DNA of 64,000 nucleotides from Turnera subulata (GCA_028386065.3 JAKUCV010001842.1:4095-68094), one strand, 5' to 3'. Counted from the stretch's first letter, positions 34,157 to 47,142 are shown. Notes: a model not told the origin generated them from the letters alone. Numbers and translations are program-made.

Positions 34157-37100
34157 ATCTCCCACTTGCACTAAAGCCAATCATCCATGTATCTCATACA
34201 TGTGGATCTAGCATGACCATCATGCTTCTGTTGCGTGAGAAGATAAGACAAAGCATCTGCTACATTGTTCCCAAAAGGAACTATACACATCGTCAGTTGT
34301 AGAGTCGGTAACTGTTCTTGCTTGGAACTCTTCCAGCTCACAATACTACCTCCAAGGCAAAAACACATAACCTGATTACGATCTAAAATCATCCCTATCG
34401 GTTTGGAAGCGAGCATCTTTGTAACACTTTACAACAAGCCCATCAATGCTTTCGTAAACCAGGAATGCATCCTTAGTGCTTCTCAAGTACTTAAGGATAT
34501 TTAACCGCTGTCCAGTGACTTTCACCGGGATCAGATTGGCATCTGCTTGTGACACTCAAAAACATAAGTGACATGGGCAAGAAACCTTTCTTGGTATCTT
34601 TGCATGCTAAATCCCTTTAGCACCTTGTCAATTTATGTACTCTGACTTAGCCCGAGAAGCCTTCTGGATCTATCTCTATAGATCTTTATACCTAACATTT
34701 AGGTAGCTCCTCATAAGTCCTTCATTGAGAAATTCTTTCCTAACCAAGTCTTTTATAGACTATAGTGTTGGAATATCATTCCCTTTGAATAAGATGTCGT
34801 CAACATACAGCAGCAAGAAAACAATAGTGCTCCCGCTAACCTTCTTATAAACACATGATTATCTTCACTTTTGATGAAACCAAACTCTTTGATTACATCA
34901 TTAAAATGAAGATTCCAACTCCTAGAAATTTGCTTCAATCCATAAATGGATCGTTGCAACCTGCATACCATATCTCATAATCATGGTATGTAGCTACAGC
35001 CGATAGAATCCGGATGGATTTATCCATGGCGACTGGTGAGAAAGTTTCATCATAGTCAATACCACAAACTTACATGAAACCTTTCACAACCAATTGACCT
35101 TTAAAGGTAATCACATTACCATCCATGTCGGTCTTTCACAAAGACCCATTTCCACCCTATGGGTTTTACCCCTTCGGGTGGCTCAACCAAGGTCCATACC
35201 TTGTTTTCATACATGGATTCCATTTCCGAATTCATGGCTTCTTAGCCACTTCTTGGAGTCCAGACCCGTATTGGCAAGTTGATAGGAAGTGGGCTCATCA
35301 TCACCTATGAGCAACACGTCTCCAGTATGAGTCATAAGAAATCAATATTTCTCAGGCTCATACCGAGTCCTATCCAACCAACGCGGCCCATGTGTTTTAG
35401 GCACAGGATTCTCATCCACAACAATTTGCGGATTCTGTCCTTGTTCCATCTCAGCCTCTAAATCTCAAACTTCTTCGAGTTCTATTATCCTCCTACTGAT
35501 TCTTCTAGAAATTTGCTTTCTTTCTAGAAAAATAGCAATCCGAGCCACAAACACTTTGTGCTCTATGGGATTATAGAAATAATACCTTTTAAGATATCAT
35601 ACAAAAGGTAGTTGTCTGATTTAGGGTCGAGTTTATCTGATGCTTCACGTCTCACGTAAGCCTCACAACCCTAAATCCTCGTAAAAGACAAATTGGGACG
35701 CTTCCCAGTCCATATCTCATATGATGTCTTTTCGACCGACTTAGATGGAACATGTTTAAAGGTAAATGTAGCACTCAATAATGTATGTCTCCAAAACAAG
35801 ATAGAAAGTCAGCTTGACTCATCATAGAACGAACCATGTCTAACAAGATTCTGTTCCTCCTTTCGGATACACCATACTATAGGCGTACCCGGTGGAGTAA
35901 GTCGTGATACTATACCACAACCCTTAAGATGATCAAGAAACTCTCGGTCAAAGTATTCACCTCCTCGATCAGATCGAGCAACTTAATACCTTTCCTGAGT
36001 CGATTCTGTACTTCATCCTTGAATTCTTTGAACTTTTCAAAGGATTCAGACTTGTGTCTCATTAGAAACACATAGCCCCATCAGTGAATATAATGATGTA
36101 CTGAAAACCATCTCTAGCGTGTATAGACATAGGTCCGCATACATCTGTATGTATAAGACCTAACCAGTCCGAAGCTCCTTTCCTTTATCAGTAAAGGGAG
36201 CCTTCGTCATTTTGCCTAATAAACATGACTCACATGTCTCAAATAATTATTAATCAAATGAGTCTAACAGCCCATCTTTATGGAATTTAGAAATACGAGT
36301 CTCGTTTATATGGCCCAAACGACTATGCTAGAGATAGGTTTTACTAGAATCATTCATTCTAACCTTCTTCGTATTAACGTTATAGACAGGTGTTTCTAGG
36401 ATAAGAACATGCAAACTATCGTTCAATTATGCACCACCATAATAAATTTCATTGAAATAAATATAACAACAATTGTTCTTTATTACGAATAAAAAACTTT
36501 TCTTGTCCATACAAGACACAGAAATCAAATTCCTGCTTATGGTAGGTACATAACAGTAATTGTTCAGTTCTAAAACCATAACCCTCGGTAAGGATAGATA
36601 GTGAATCCCTACGGCTAATGTAGCAACTCTTGCTGCAATTCAGACACGTAGGTCTATCTCATCCTTATCCTATCTCTTACTCTCTCTCATTTCCTTCACA
36701 TTTCCACAAATTTGAGAACCCCATCTGGTATCTAATACCCATGATACAGAGATAAAGATATTAGCCTCTATAACAAAATACATGAAGCGGAAGTCTCACT
36801 TCCCTTTTGCTTCTTCACCTTTTCAAGGTAAACAGGGCAGTTGTGTTTCCAATGGCCTGATATATTGCAACGGAAACAATTTCCTTCTTTTGTAATACCA
36901 CCCAAGGGTTTCAGCACATGAGAATAAGAAAAGGCACATGCACCAAACCCTTTGGTACATTTCTTCTTCTTGTCAAACTTTGCTTTACCCTTTCTTTCAC
37001 TAACGAAACCAAGATCGTCATGGCTCTCAATGTTTCAAATCATTTTCAGCACATGAGGTCTCAAGGGTGATGAATTAGCCATCTCGCATTGGAACAATGC

Positions 37101-37400
37101 CTTAGAGGTCTCATACCTCTCATGCTTTGCTTGCTCTCTCTGAAGAGCATTTTTGGTGTTCGATCATATCGAACGCCCCCATGTTCTCATCTTGCTTCTG
37201 AAGCTCAGAGTCCATGGTAATTAGCATAAGGAATGCATCATCAAATGCATCATCAACATGCTTCTCACAAGCATCTACTTCTGCCCTAGAAGCATTAGGC
37301 GCCAATTCATAAAGAACAGGCCCTTCAAGGACATACAAATTTTTTCTTGTTTGAAGACTATCCTCAAAATGTGATGCCACTCTAGGAAACTATTCCTATT
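34157..37400 (-). pseudogene. COP5 gag-pol relic
   Basis: On -: gag piece near 37380-37120 (AFLMLITMDSELQKQ); zinc knuckle CFRCNISGHWKHNC at about 36875-36836; protease site near 36750 reading WVLDTRWGSQIC, with Arg where the active-site Gly should be; integrase SDRGGEYFDREF and TPPGTP near 35950-35890; RT CRLQRSIYGLKQISRSW (34965 onward), with the codons for YVDDILFKGN still present at about 34812-34783 but in a shifted frame; RNase H remnants SIVSWKSSKQ and NNVADAL (34416-34171). Several frameshifts and deletions occur in every domain; no stretch is translatable as a full protein. Confidence 0.88.
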
Positions 37401-37929
37401 CAGCTTGTCCTTCAAAAGGACCAATCGCAATAAAAGGTGCTAGTGTGTTGTGTCTTGGTAATACTACAACAAAGATCAACTCACATAAATAAGAGTCATG
37501 CATACATAATCATTTAACAAGGAATTTAATTAAATGATGCTCCTACTATGAATCAATAAAATGACAACAAGTAGGCCAAGATCCACATTTCACTACAACA
37601 TAAGTCAGCGAGGGCTGATTGCCTACATCATAGCTATTTAGGTAGACAACTCTTGTCAATTACATCTCTATGTAACTCTTGGATAGTTGAGTGAACAACA
37701 CCTTGTCCAAGTCTATCTTATAGACATTCCTCAACCCTTACCTCTAGGTCCTAAATCCTATTAAGATAACCTAGTTAAGTCCCCACCCACAATAAGCAGT
37801 CGAGATATTACAATTATCCACTCGCACCTTCCTAGGATAAACATTGGCACCTTTGCGGGGGCAAAACCTACCAAGTGTTGATCTTAGGCTTGATGAGTGC
37901 TTATCATGGAAGGCAACTAAGAACTTAAT

Positions 37930-38755
37930 ATTTCATCTAAGTTCAGAATTGAATATCGACCAAGCATACATTAATGTTATGTAAATTTGGAAACCAAAAA
38001 TACATGTGAGCATCGATGTTCAGAATTGAATATCGATGTCTTGAGAATCTGATTCTCGCCAACCATTGGCAACACTGAGTATTTCAGCAATATCCAGAGC
38101 TGTAGAGCTCAGATTTATGCAAACTTGGTGTCCCTGGAAAGCTAAGAAGTAGAGCTACAACTTTGCGGCTCAGGCCAGACACCAATTCGGCCTCCTTATG
38201 CCCTTAATTTGCTGTTCAAGCCACTGGACTTTACAACATCGATGTTGAACCCTTCAACATCGATGTGTAAGGTGGCAGAATGTCCAGAACATTGATGTTG
38301 ACACCTCAACATCGATGTTTGAGGTTTCTGGAGTGCTGAACATCGATGTTTAACATTTAAACATCGATGTTTGAAGTTTCTGGAACTCCAAAATTGGGCA
38401 GTAGCTCAAAAACATCGATGTTTAACAATCAAACATCGATGTTGTGAGTTCAAGTTTTGGCAGTAGCAAAATAACATCGATGTTTTAACTTAAACATCGA
38501 TGTTTGAACTTCTGGAACTCAATAACATCGATGTTGGAACTGGAACATCGATGTTATTTGAATTCTGGAACTTCAAACAATTTGGCCGAGCTCAAATAAC
38601 ATCGATGTTCAACTCTTAAACATCGATGTTGTTGAGTCTTTGCATGAGAACGTCGATGTTTGTCACACAACATCGATGTTTTGAAGATTCGGCCGAGGCC
38701 AATCAACACGCCAACATCGATGTTGGTCACACCAACATCGATGTTATGGCCAAAC
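37930..38755. repeat. Array of paired AACATCGATGTT palindromes in the COP5 leader
   Basis: Seventeen perfect CATCGATG cores plus near-matches lie between 38011 and 38745. They come in pairs whose cores start 20-21 bp apart: 38011/38031, 38238/38258, 38290/38310, 38341/38362, 38413/38434, 38475/38495, 38526/38546, 38600/38621, 38651/38671 and 38715/38736. A decayed pair is at 37934/37954. Pairs are 51-74 bp apart, apart from the outlying first two, and the between-pair spacers share TTCTGGAACT-like words. Position is between the 5' LTR and gag. The mixed 20/21 spacing would break any reading frame, so a non-coding role or origin is likely. Function unknown. Confidence 0.95.
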
Positions 38756-39186
38756 ATCCCTTGAACGACAATCGTTCGAAACACAAACCGACACTCGGTT
38801 TTACTTAGTCGAACTCTTCGACCTACTTCCATAAACATCTTTATTGATATCTCATACCAATCAAGTGCTCGTTGTCAACAAAAAACTTTTGACAAATCAA
38901 CCTCAACAACATATATCACATATATACGTAATTGAATACAACATAGCGTGATCATGATCTATCACATAGAACATATCATGTATATTTACTGGAAACATGT
39001 CAAACATATGCATATATGTATGGCAAATAACAAATACCAAAACAAACTCAGCATACCATTTGACAATACACAAACACATCATGTTCAAAATCACTTAGCA
39101 TATCTCACATACAAAATAATTCCTACACATGCTTAGATTATCATATCTCATATGCATCACCTATACGGTTTAGAGCTTCACAAGAA
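38756..39186. other. COP5 leader between palindrome array and primer site
   Basis: AT-rich, with several ATATATG/CATATAT words; no gene seen. Confidence 0.4.
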
Positions 39187-39200
39187 GGCTTCGCTACCAC
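39187..39200 (-). other. COP5 primer-binding site (candidate)
   Basis: On - GTGGTAGCGAAGCC directly follows the 5' LTR. It keeps the TGGTA and AGCC parts of the usual copia primer site but differs in the middle. Assignment is by position. Confidence 0.6.
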
Positions 39201-40754
39201 TGTAAGTTTCCGTAAGCAATATGACATTCATATAGCACGAAGAACACGCAGCGGAAACACAGAAACTAAACCAAGAACCACATGAGAAGCAACATAAACC
39301 GTATAACAAAATTACATACCTGGAAGATTAGGATCTTTCACCTAACTCGTGTATGGAATCAGCAAGAGCAAGACAACAACCTGGCTCCTCTACGGTATCC
39401 ACATGAACCGCGATTGGCTTGGAATCGTCACACGAATCAAGCCTCGAGCTCTCCCGAACTGTTGTGCTAGCAAGAGTAAACCGGGAGCTTGAGTTTTGTG
39501 GTGTTTTGCTCTTCCTTCTTTCACAAAGAAGAAGAGAGGTTGATGTGTATGTTCTGAAACTCTCAAGGACTCCAAGACACCCTCAAGCTCTAAATTTTCA
39601 GACACAAAAACGTTGATGGAAAGACCCTTGCATAATCAGATTATGCCTTTCCTTTCCAACTCACTAAAGTGGAAGACAAGGTGGCCAACACCTTTGGCCA
39701 ACTAGATTAGGAATCTTATGATAATGTCCACCACTTAGCAACAATGTAATACACATCACATGGCACTTAGTGTGGCTCAATTATTCTGAAAATAAGTGAA
39801 CCAACCAGCCCAAAACGACCTGGTTCAATCATGGTCCAACCACGGTCCAACCATACCCGGTCCAACCATGGTCCAACCACAGTTCAACCACCTGCTCGAA
39901 TCAACGGTTCTATGTGTGTGACCCTGTAGGCACTTGTAACATCCGGCAATAATTGTAAAATCTCATTTTACAATTATAAACAAAGAGCGGCGTCTAGCAA
40001 CACATCATTGTTACCCGAACGACAAGATCAGTACTGATTCTCTATGCCTCGTAACATGTCATCGTCCTTTCGTCCCATTATCAGATTAAACCGAGACATG
40101 AAATATGTCAATCTCGTATATGTTTAATCTCGGTTTCTTGATCCATGAGTTAACTGTGTAAAACGGATACCAATGATATCTCCATATCATAATCCGAGCA
40201 TGGCCGTGCATTTACAGTTCAACTTTATCAAGAAACCATCCGATAATATACCCGTTATATGGGTTGGACGAATCCCCTCTGGATCATACAAAACCCGCTA
40301 CATATTACATCATATACCCAATGATTACCCTTATGTCCACCCAGTTACGGATGACTAGGAATAATATCAAAGTACATGACTCATATGTTGGAAACCTTGA
40401 CGATCTCAGGTCAAAGGACAACACATCAATAAGTAACGCTATCGACAAACATATAACGTTCCATGTAGCGTTCTTATGTGGGTCGGTCCGGTCGACAAGT
40501 TCTCCAACTTGTACCCGTATGTAGAATTCATATCACATATGAATTCTTAACATACACTAGTCTTAATTTATTATTACAACCCATCCGTAATAATAGCCGA
40601 CTAGGGACATTTAAGAATATATCAAATATTCTAGGGTTATAAGTATGTGCAATCGTTTATCTCATAAACGATACTTATTGGAATAACCTTAAAGTGTATG
40701 TACCTGACTATAAATAAACATCCATGATTGGCTTTTGGGCATATTACACTAACA
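39201..40754 (-). repeat. COP5 5' LTR
   Basis: 1554 bp, same length as 32603-34156 and about 98% identical by eye; differences concentrate in the half nearer the target duplication. Confidence 0.95.
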
Positions 40755-42639
40755 GTAAATGCCTTGAACTGTTCGTAACATTAGATGTTCTTTAAATTTT
40801 AGATGTTTTGCCATCGTGGATCCATGGGGGATTGATCAAAACAAAGTTTAGGGTGGTGCCAAACCCTCATGAAATGGATTTTGAAACCCTCTAGTCGAGT
40901 TTAGAAATCTTAAAAACATAACACTCTCAAATATGGATTGAATAAAGTGTCAAAGAGAAGGGACAGCATCAAAAGGCGGTGCTGGCGGTCATGTAGAGGT
41001 TGCGGGCGGTCATGACGATGCCGCGGGTGGTCATGTCGTGGCGGTGGCTGTGGTAGTGGAGCATGATTGTTTTGGTGGAATTTGATTTCGTGTCATTTTT
41101 GACACGAGTGTGATAGCTGTGGTATTGGAAAATGTTTTTGTAAGAATGTTAAGTGTCATATTTGTCGCATAGGTGGAATAAATATAATTACAAAGTATGG
41201 TTGTAGTTTTTGCTAAAGGGGCAGTAGGACGTTGAGTTTTGTGGCTAGTACCCATCGAATTAGAGGTTGTGGTTTGGTGAGAGGCGTTTACTTTATTTAT
41301 GTGCTCTTTGTGTATTATATGTTGTTGTGTTTGATGTTTTGTTGATGTGTAGCTCGGAAAACCTGTGGACAGGTTGGGTTGGCTTGGAGCAGTTGGGAAT
41401 AAAGTGCTAAAGGGAGTAAGTAATGTGTTTGTAGACATAAAGATGTGTAAAGTATGGTGGAATAAGTTGGTGTGGTTTACCTGGAGTTAGATTATAAAGT
41501 GTTTATGATGAGGTGTGTTGTTTGACCTTGGAATGATTATGGAGTATTATATATATTTCGGAGATGATATTAAGATTAGAGTCGAGTTATTCAGAGAGGT
41601 AGTAAGAATTTGAGGTTTAAGCGGAGTTGCGCTGCCGAAGCGTGGTTAGTTTGTTTGGGATGGAATTGGCAGGTTGCAGTGGCGTTGGTGCGCAGTTGGC
41701 ACGCTGCAGTGCCCTTGGTGCCCAATTGGTGTGCTGCTAAGCCAGTTGGAGTGCCAATTGATAAATTGGTATGTTTGTGAATGCACTAGCGTGCATAGTG
41801 CGAGAGTAGCGTACCTTAACATCTAGTTGGGGCAATTGGCCCGGTTGGTCGATTGGAGTGCTAGTATGCATATGAGTGTGCGAATATAATGTTTAATGCC
41901 TCGGTTGGATTAATTGGCCATGTTGAACAATTGATGTTGTAGTATGCGGATAGTACACCGTAGTGGAGTGAATAAGATGTAGAAGCTGTTAGTGATGAGG
42001 GAATGTGTATAGGGATTATAGTTGTTTATCAAGTGATGTATCATGTGGAGGGTGGAGACTTGTATGGCTACATTTGGAAGGCTAATGGTACATTGTAAAG
42101 TTTTATTTACTTAAACTATGTCGCAACAATTTATAATGTTTTTGTAAATATTGTTTTGAAAATTATTTTAAAAGCAAGAATTGCAATTTGGCATTAGTAC
42201 TGTTTAGCCTATCCATTTGTATCGTGGCAAGAAGGGATAGATAGTCAAGAGAATTAGACTCTATGAGATTGTGATTGAGATGTGACACGTGTTGGTATGT
42301 GATATGGATTGGTGTAAGATGTGGCCATAAGGAAGTATTAGAATTTATATTGGTGTAAGATGTGGCCATAAGGAACTAAATGTGTCATTTGGAATACCTA
42401 AACTAGGGAAATATGAGAGATTCGAGGTTGGATTTGAGAATGGATTTTAAGGTAAATAAGTTGGAGGAATATTGGACTGAGTTATTGGTTGAGTACCACG
42501 ATTGTGAGAGTTTATATATGGGCAGATTTAGGAAGATAGTTGAGAGTTTACAAACTTTACATAAAAGGGATTGACGTTGTATTTGAGGTTAGAGTAACAT
42601 CTGAATTTTGAGGACGAAATTCATTGAAGGAGGGGATGA

Positions 42640-45002
42640 TGTGATACCCCAGGTACACCCTAGAACTTAGAGACGTATTTACATGATGAGAGTTGGGTGT
42701 AGCTTACCCTCCGGGAATGCTCGTGTAGGTTGGGCCGTGTATTCGGAAGGAAGTAGGTGATGTGAATAGTGTCGGTGTACATGTTAGTGTGGGTTTGGCA
42801 TGGTAGCATGAGCTGGTAGTGGATTGAGGGCAATGGTGCGCATAGGCTTGGCCTAGTGCACAATTGGGCTCGTAGTGACCCATTGGCACGGTTGGCCTAC
42901 TTAGGGGTACCGGGTGCTCGATTTAATTGATCGGACGTTAAATGGTAGGAAATATTAGGAATGTGATTATTTTATGTAATGGATTCATTAGTGGCTTAAT
43001 TGGCCAAGGGGGTTATCGGTTGGCCCGATTTGGTGCGAATGGTGCACAACCGGGGCATTAGTGTGCCCGTCGGTGCACAATTGGGCTCGATAAGGGTAAA
43101 TTCATAATTGGCCAAACCGACCAATCAGAATGAGACAAGTGGCTCGGAAATATGTTGCTGGAGGTCTTTGGTGTGCAAGCTAGTAGGTCGGGTGTCACGA
43201 GCCAATTGGTCGAAAAACAAGCACGTGGTGGCACGTGCTTGTGCAAATGGCATGATTTGGGCAAGTGGTGGCAAGTGGGTGCTCACTCACCTACTTGCCC
43301 ATGTAATAAGGGGGTGAAGCAGGCACCTTTCACCTATTTTGATCAGTCCCAATTCGTGCTAGTGCTAGTGAGAGAGAGGGAGGAGAAAGAGGAAGAGAGG
43401 AGAGAAGGAGAGGTGAGGCTTGGGTGTTCTGCTCTCGGCCAGACAGACCCTTTCCCACTAAAAATACAATTCCGGCCAAATCACCTGTTGGAATTGAGTG
43501 AAATCAAATCCCAGAGTTAGGTAACACCCACAGCTTTAATTAGGTACCGATGTTTCTATTTTTGGAGCCAAAATGAGAGAGTTATAAACTCTCAAATTCG
43601 ACTGTACTGCAGCTGTCCTACAGCAGATTCCCGGTTTGAACTCCAGTTGGTGTTGGAGCCATAACTGGAGCTATAGAGCTTAGAATTTGGTATTCTTGAT
43701 GGCTACAGAAAGCTAAGACATAGAGCTACAACTTCTATGTTGAGGTATAAGGCTGGTTCTACTTGTATGGCTCCGATTGGCCTTGGTGAATTTTCTATTG
43801 GTACAGGGCAGTTTCTGCCCGAATTGGAGAAAGATGAGTATTGTGTGTTTGAATGGTCTTTGGGCTATTATGATTGGTTTTATGGATTTGTAATGTGTGT
43901 TTGTGTGTGTGCAACAGGGGAATAAGGTAAAAGGCACCTAATGGTTCCAAAGGAAGGGAATTGGCCTAAGGAGGCCTAATTGTTACGTAAGTAAATAGGT
44001 TATGCGGGGTGGTGATTGCTAGTGCATCATTGTTGGGCGGAAAGCCTTTTCTGTGCTTGGTGAGTGTGTTCATATGTTGGTTCCCTTTGCTGGTCCTTTC
44101 TGGTTATTGATGGGTAATTGTGGTTTGTTGGCTTTTGTTGGTTAATTATGGTTAATTGGCATTTGGTTGTTAATTGTGGCTAATAGTACATAATTGTGGT
44201 TTATATGTTATAGTTGGTTGTATTATATTGTGATGTGTACTTGTATGTGTGTACCAGAGCAGTAAGGACCCTAGATGCCTAAGGATTCCAAAGGCATGGA
44301 TTTGATAGGCTTCATGTGTCTAACGGTTTGGTAAGTTGGGTTGCCATACTTGTGGTGGTTGATGGTGCTAGCTTGTGGGTTGATGACCCAATATGCTATT
44401 TGATGGCACCAAATGATGCAATGTTGATGATAAGATGATGATGCCTTGGCTTATTGACGAGTCCGATATTCGGGCTGTGCATTTCATGCATAACATGTGC
44501 ATCCATGACATTGGCATAAGATGATATTGATGATGAGATGATGGACCCTGTAGTGCTCCTAGGCTGCTTAGTCATATGAGATGATGGTGGTGTTGTGCTA
44601 GGCGCCGTGTGTGGTTGTGGTAGCCAATCGGATATGCCTCGTACGTGGGGTTGTGGGCTAAGAAGTAACACCATTGGCAGGGCTACCAGACCATGCAGGT
44701 AGGCTTAGTACAACTTCACGATAGCTTACCCGTGGGCTAATCACGGTGCATTGATGTTAAGCTGTTGGAAGTTGTTGGAAGTTGTTGCCTCTTGAGTGTA
44801 TCATTGTTTTTGCTTGTATGACCACCTACTTATTAAGTTTTATACTCACCCCCCCCCCCCATTTTTCCCTTGTCTTACAGGCGCGAGATTGAGAGCTCGG
44901 GTTGTAGGTCGATGGGTATAGTCGAGTCGGTTTTTTTTATTTATATTACTATATTGGATTGCTCACAGAGGTTGTGTTATTGTATAGTAAGGGTTAGTGC
45001 TC
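42640..45002 (+). repeat. GYP2 LTR-like unit 1
   Basis: Starts TGTGATACCCCAGG. Contains many TTGG/GCCC words, GA-rich tract at 43370-43415 and the block 44330-44890 (CGAGTCCGATATTCGGGCTG ... GGCGCCGTGTGTGG ... ACTCACCCCCC ... TTACAG) that recurs in unit 2. Non-coding. Confidence 0.65.
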
Positions 45003-47047
45003 TGTAATAACCTGTATAACATGTCCAAAATGTTTACTTGATGAGGGACGGGTGTAGGTCTCGGTAGGCAACCCTTTGGCACTAATTGGCTCGGATGGAT
45101 TAATTAGTGTGCGATTAGCCTTAATCACAGATTAAGGTGTGCTAAGTATGCGCTAAGCAGGGGGCAAGTTGGCATGGTCTTGTTGGTAGAAAGAAAGCTT
45201 GAGGTGGAGAGTTGCTTGACTGGTGGCAGAAGGGGAGCAAGAGGTGGAGAGCTGCTTTGGCTTGGTGGCAGAAGGAGGGCAAGAGGCAGCAAGTGGCTGC
45301 TGAGTCACCTGCTTGCCTTAGCCTTATCAGCCCCAAACAAGCACCTCACTCCTCTTTAGTGCCAAAATCGTGAGAGAAACTGAGGAGAGAAGGACTCAGC
45401 CATTCTCAAGGTTTTCTCAAGACTTTTGCATACAAAGGAAGTGGTAAGTGAGCTGGGTTGGAAATCTGGTTTGTTTGGGTGCCAAATGGTTAGCTAGGTG
45501 TGCTGTAGGCTTGGACAGTGCACCAACTCGGTTTTGTGGGAAGTCTAAAGTTGGGATTCTATGAGTTTAGATTGTGTGAAGGTTGCTGGTTGTGTGGGGG
45601 TGTTAGCTGAATGAATTGGTGCGCAATTGGCTTGTGGGAGGCCAATTGGTGCACCAATCGCACAGTAGGCACCCGTAGGTGACCTAGTGGCCCGGATGGT
45701 GCACCCTTGGTCCCCTGGCTGGCCTACTGGCGAGCCAAAGGGTACACTGAGGGACTAAGCACTAATATGTGAATGTTTCTTAATTGATGCTTTGTTGCCC
45801 AAGTGCTGTTATACTTGATGCTAATGTGATTTTATGTGTGGGCAGGAGCTAAAGCTCAAGGTGCATCAAAGGAGGGTGAAGGACCTAGTGAGGTCTAATT
45901 TTGTGTAAGTTTGGTTGCATACTTGTGTGATGGCTGTGATGCTTATTGGCTTGGTGGATGATCCAATTTCCTATTGAGATGGCACCTATGGTGCAATTGA
46001 GATGTTGATAATGCCTTGGCTTGAGATGAGTCCGATATTCGGGCTATGCATTCCATGCATTCCATTTGCATCATGACATTACATGAGATGGTATGAGATG
46101 TTGAGATGTTGGACCTTGCAGTGCTCCTAGGCTGCTTGGTCAATTGAGATGATGGTGGTGTTGTGCTTGGCGCCGTGTGTGGTTGTGGTAGCCAAACTGA
46201 TATGCCTCGTACGTGGGGCAGTGGGCTAAGAAGTAACACCTGTTGGCAAGGCTACCAGACCCGCAGGTAGGCTAGGAACAACTCCACGACAGCTTACCCG
46301 TGGGCTGATCATGGTGATTGCGATGTTGGTTATTGGATGTAATTTGCTGCTTGTTTGTGTCTATGCTAATGCCTTGTATGTCACCTGCTTATTGAGCCGG
46401 GGACTCACCCCCCCATTCTTTCCACACCCATGTTTCAGGGCTAGGTGAGATCGAGGAGCTGGTGTGGGCAGGTTCGAGAGGCGTGTCCTGTAGCGATGGG
46501 TACATAGCCTGACTTGGTCTCCCTTAGTGTATATGAGCTTGTAAGGGTTGGCTAAAAACTGATACTTGTAGTGCCCCGACTTATTGTATATAATTTGTGA
46601 GATAAGCTGTATGTTGCGTGTATACGTTCGTACTTCATATTGTGATGCCCGCGTGAATAATTGCTGCGTGTTAGTTACTGCTACCCGTCTGGCTAACTTC
46701 TGCCAATAGTTTGACTTAGGCCTTTGGGTGCCCTCTGCTGGTTGCGAGACTGGCTCGGGTGCCTGGCCGGTCACGTTTGACGGGGCGTGACATGCTCCTT
46801 GTGGTAACGGTTTTATAACATTAGTGGAGTTCGGTTTATACTTGAGTTTTATTACTTTTTATTACTTTTGTTGCCTTTGCGTTTTTTTGGTTTTGCTTCC
46901 TTATACGCTGCGCATTTTTTGGTTGGTAACCCGCCGAGTAGAGGCAACTAGCTTCTGATAGAGTTGATGAAAGGCCTTGGGGTGCTTTGTGGCACGCAGT
47001 GGGTGCACAGGGTACCTGGCCGGTCGCGCTTAGCGGGGGCGTGATAG
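45003..47047 (+). repeat. GYP2 LTR-like unit 2
   Basis: Starts TGTAATAACCTGTATAAC, aligned to the start of unit 1, and has its own copy of the GAGTCCGATATTCGGGCT / GGCGCCGTGTGTGG block at 45900-46450, but lacks about 800 bp of unit 1. The end is itself repeated: CCTGGCCGGTC...GGGGCGTGA occurs at about 46763-46793 and 47018-47046. Confidence 0.6.
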
Positions 47048-47134
47048 TGGCGGTCATGCACCCCTGTTTCGAGTCCAAGTCGGTTTTGGAGTCCAAATTT
47101 TGATGGGAGAAGGGTCCAACCGACTTCTAACCTC

Positions 47135-47142
47135 TATAAAAG
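47135..47142 (+). promoter_or_regulatory. TATA box upstream of the antisense ORF
   Basis: TATAAAAG, 108 bp before the ATG of the plant-mobile-domain ORF and on its strand, opposite to GYP1 transcription. Spacing suits a core promoter with a leader of about 70-80 nt. Promoter use is inferred. Confidence 0.55.

Larger units (their letters stand above)
32603..40754 (-). mobile_element. Ty1/copia retrotransposon (COP5) nested in GYP1
   Basis: 8152 bp with two LTRs of equal length (1554 bp) and a perfect target duplication GTAAA (32598-32602 and 40755-40759). PPT and PBS positions show it reads on -. The internal region holds an array of paired ATCGAT palindromes in the leader, then a badly decayed gag-pol. 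LTRs differ by about 25-30 substitutions by eye (under 2%). The coding region has far more lesions than that would predict. Confidence 0.96.
41043..47047 (+). mobile_element. Chromovirus-like gypsy relic (GYP2) within GYP1
   Basis: At 42610-42640 the sequence GAGGACGAAATTC ... AAGGAGGGGATGA directly precedes TGTGATACCCC. This is the usual end of a chromovirus pol followed by PPT and 3' LTR, reading +. The sequence 41043-42610 is a stop-filled internal remnant with no clear domain. From 42640 onward lie two diverged LTR-like units (starts near 42640 and 45003). The relic ends in GGGGCGTGATA. The 8-bp direct repeat GTGGCGGT occurs at both edges (41038-41045 and 47048-47055). No 5' LTR is present, so the piece is partial or was rearranged inside GYP1. 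Confidence 0.7.

Noticed and set aside
37930..38755. CRISPR-like array
   Set aside because: Repeat units are short palindromes in pairs and the spacers are similar to one another; plant nuclear context; no cas genes.
38903..39136. Overlapping ORFs on both strands with His/Met-rich peptides
   Set aside because: AT-rich CATATG words in the COP5 leader produce them by chance.
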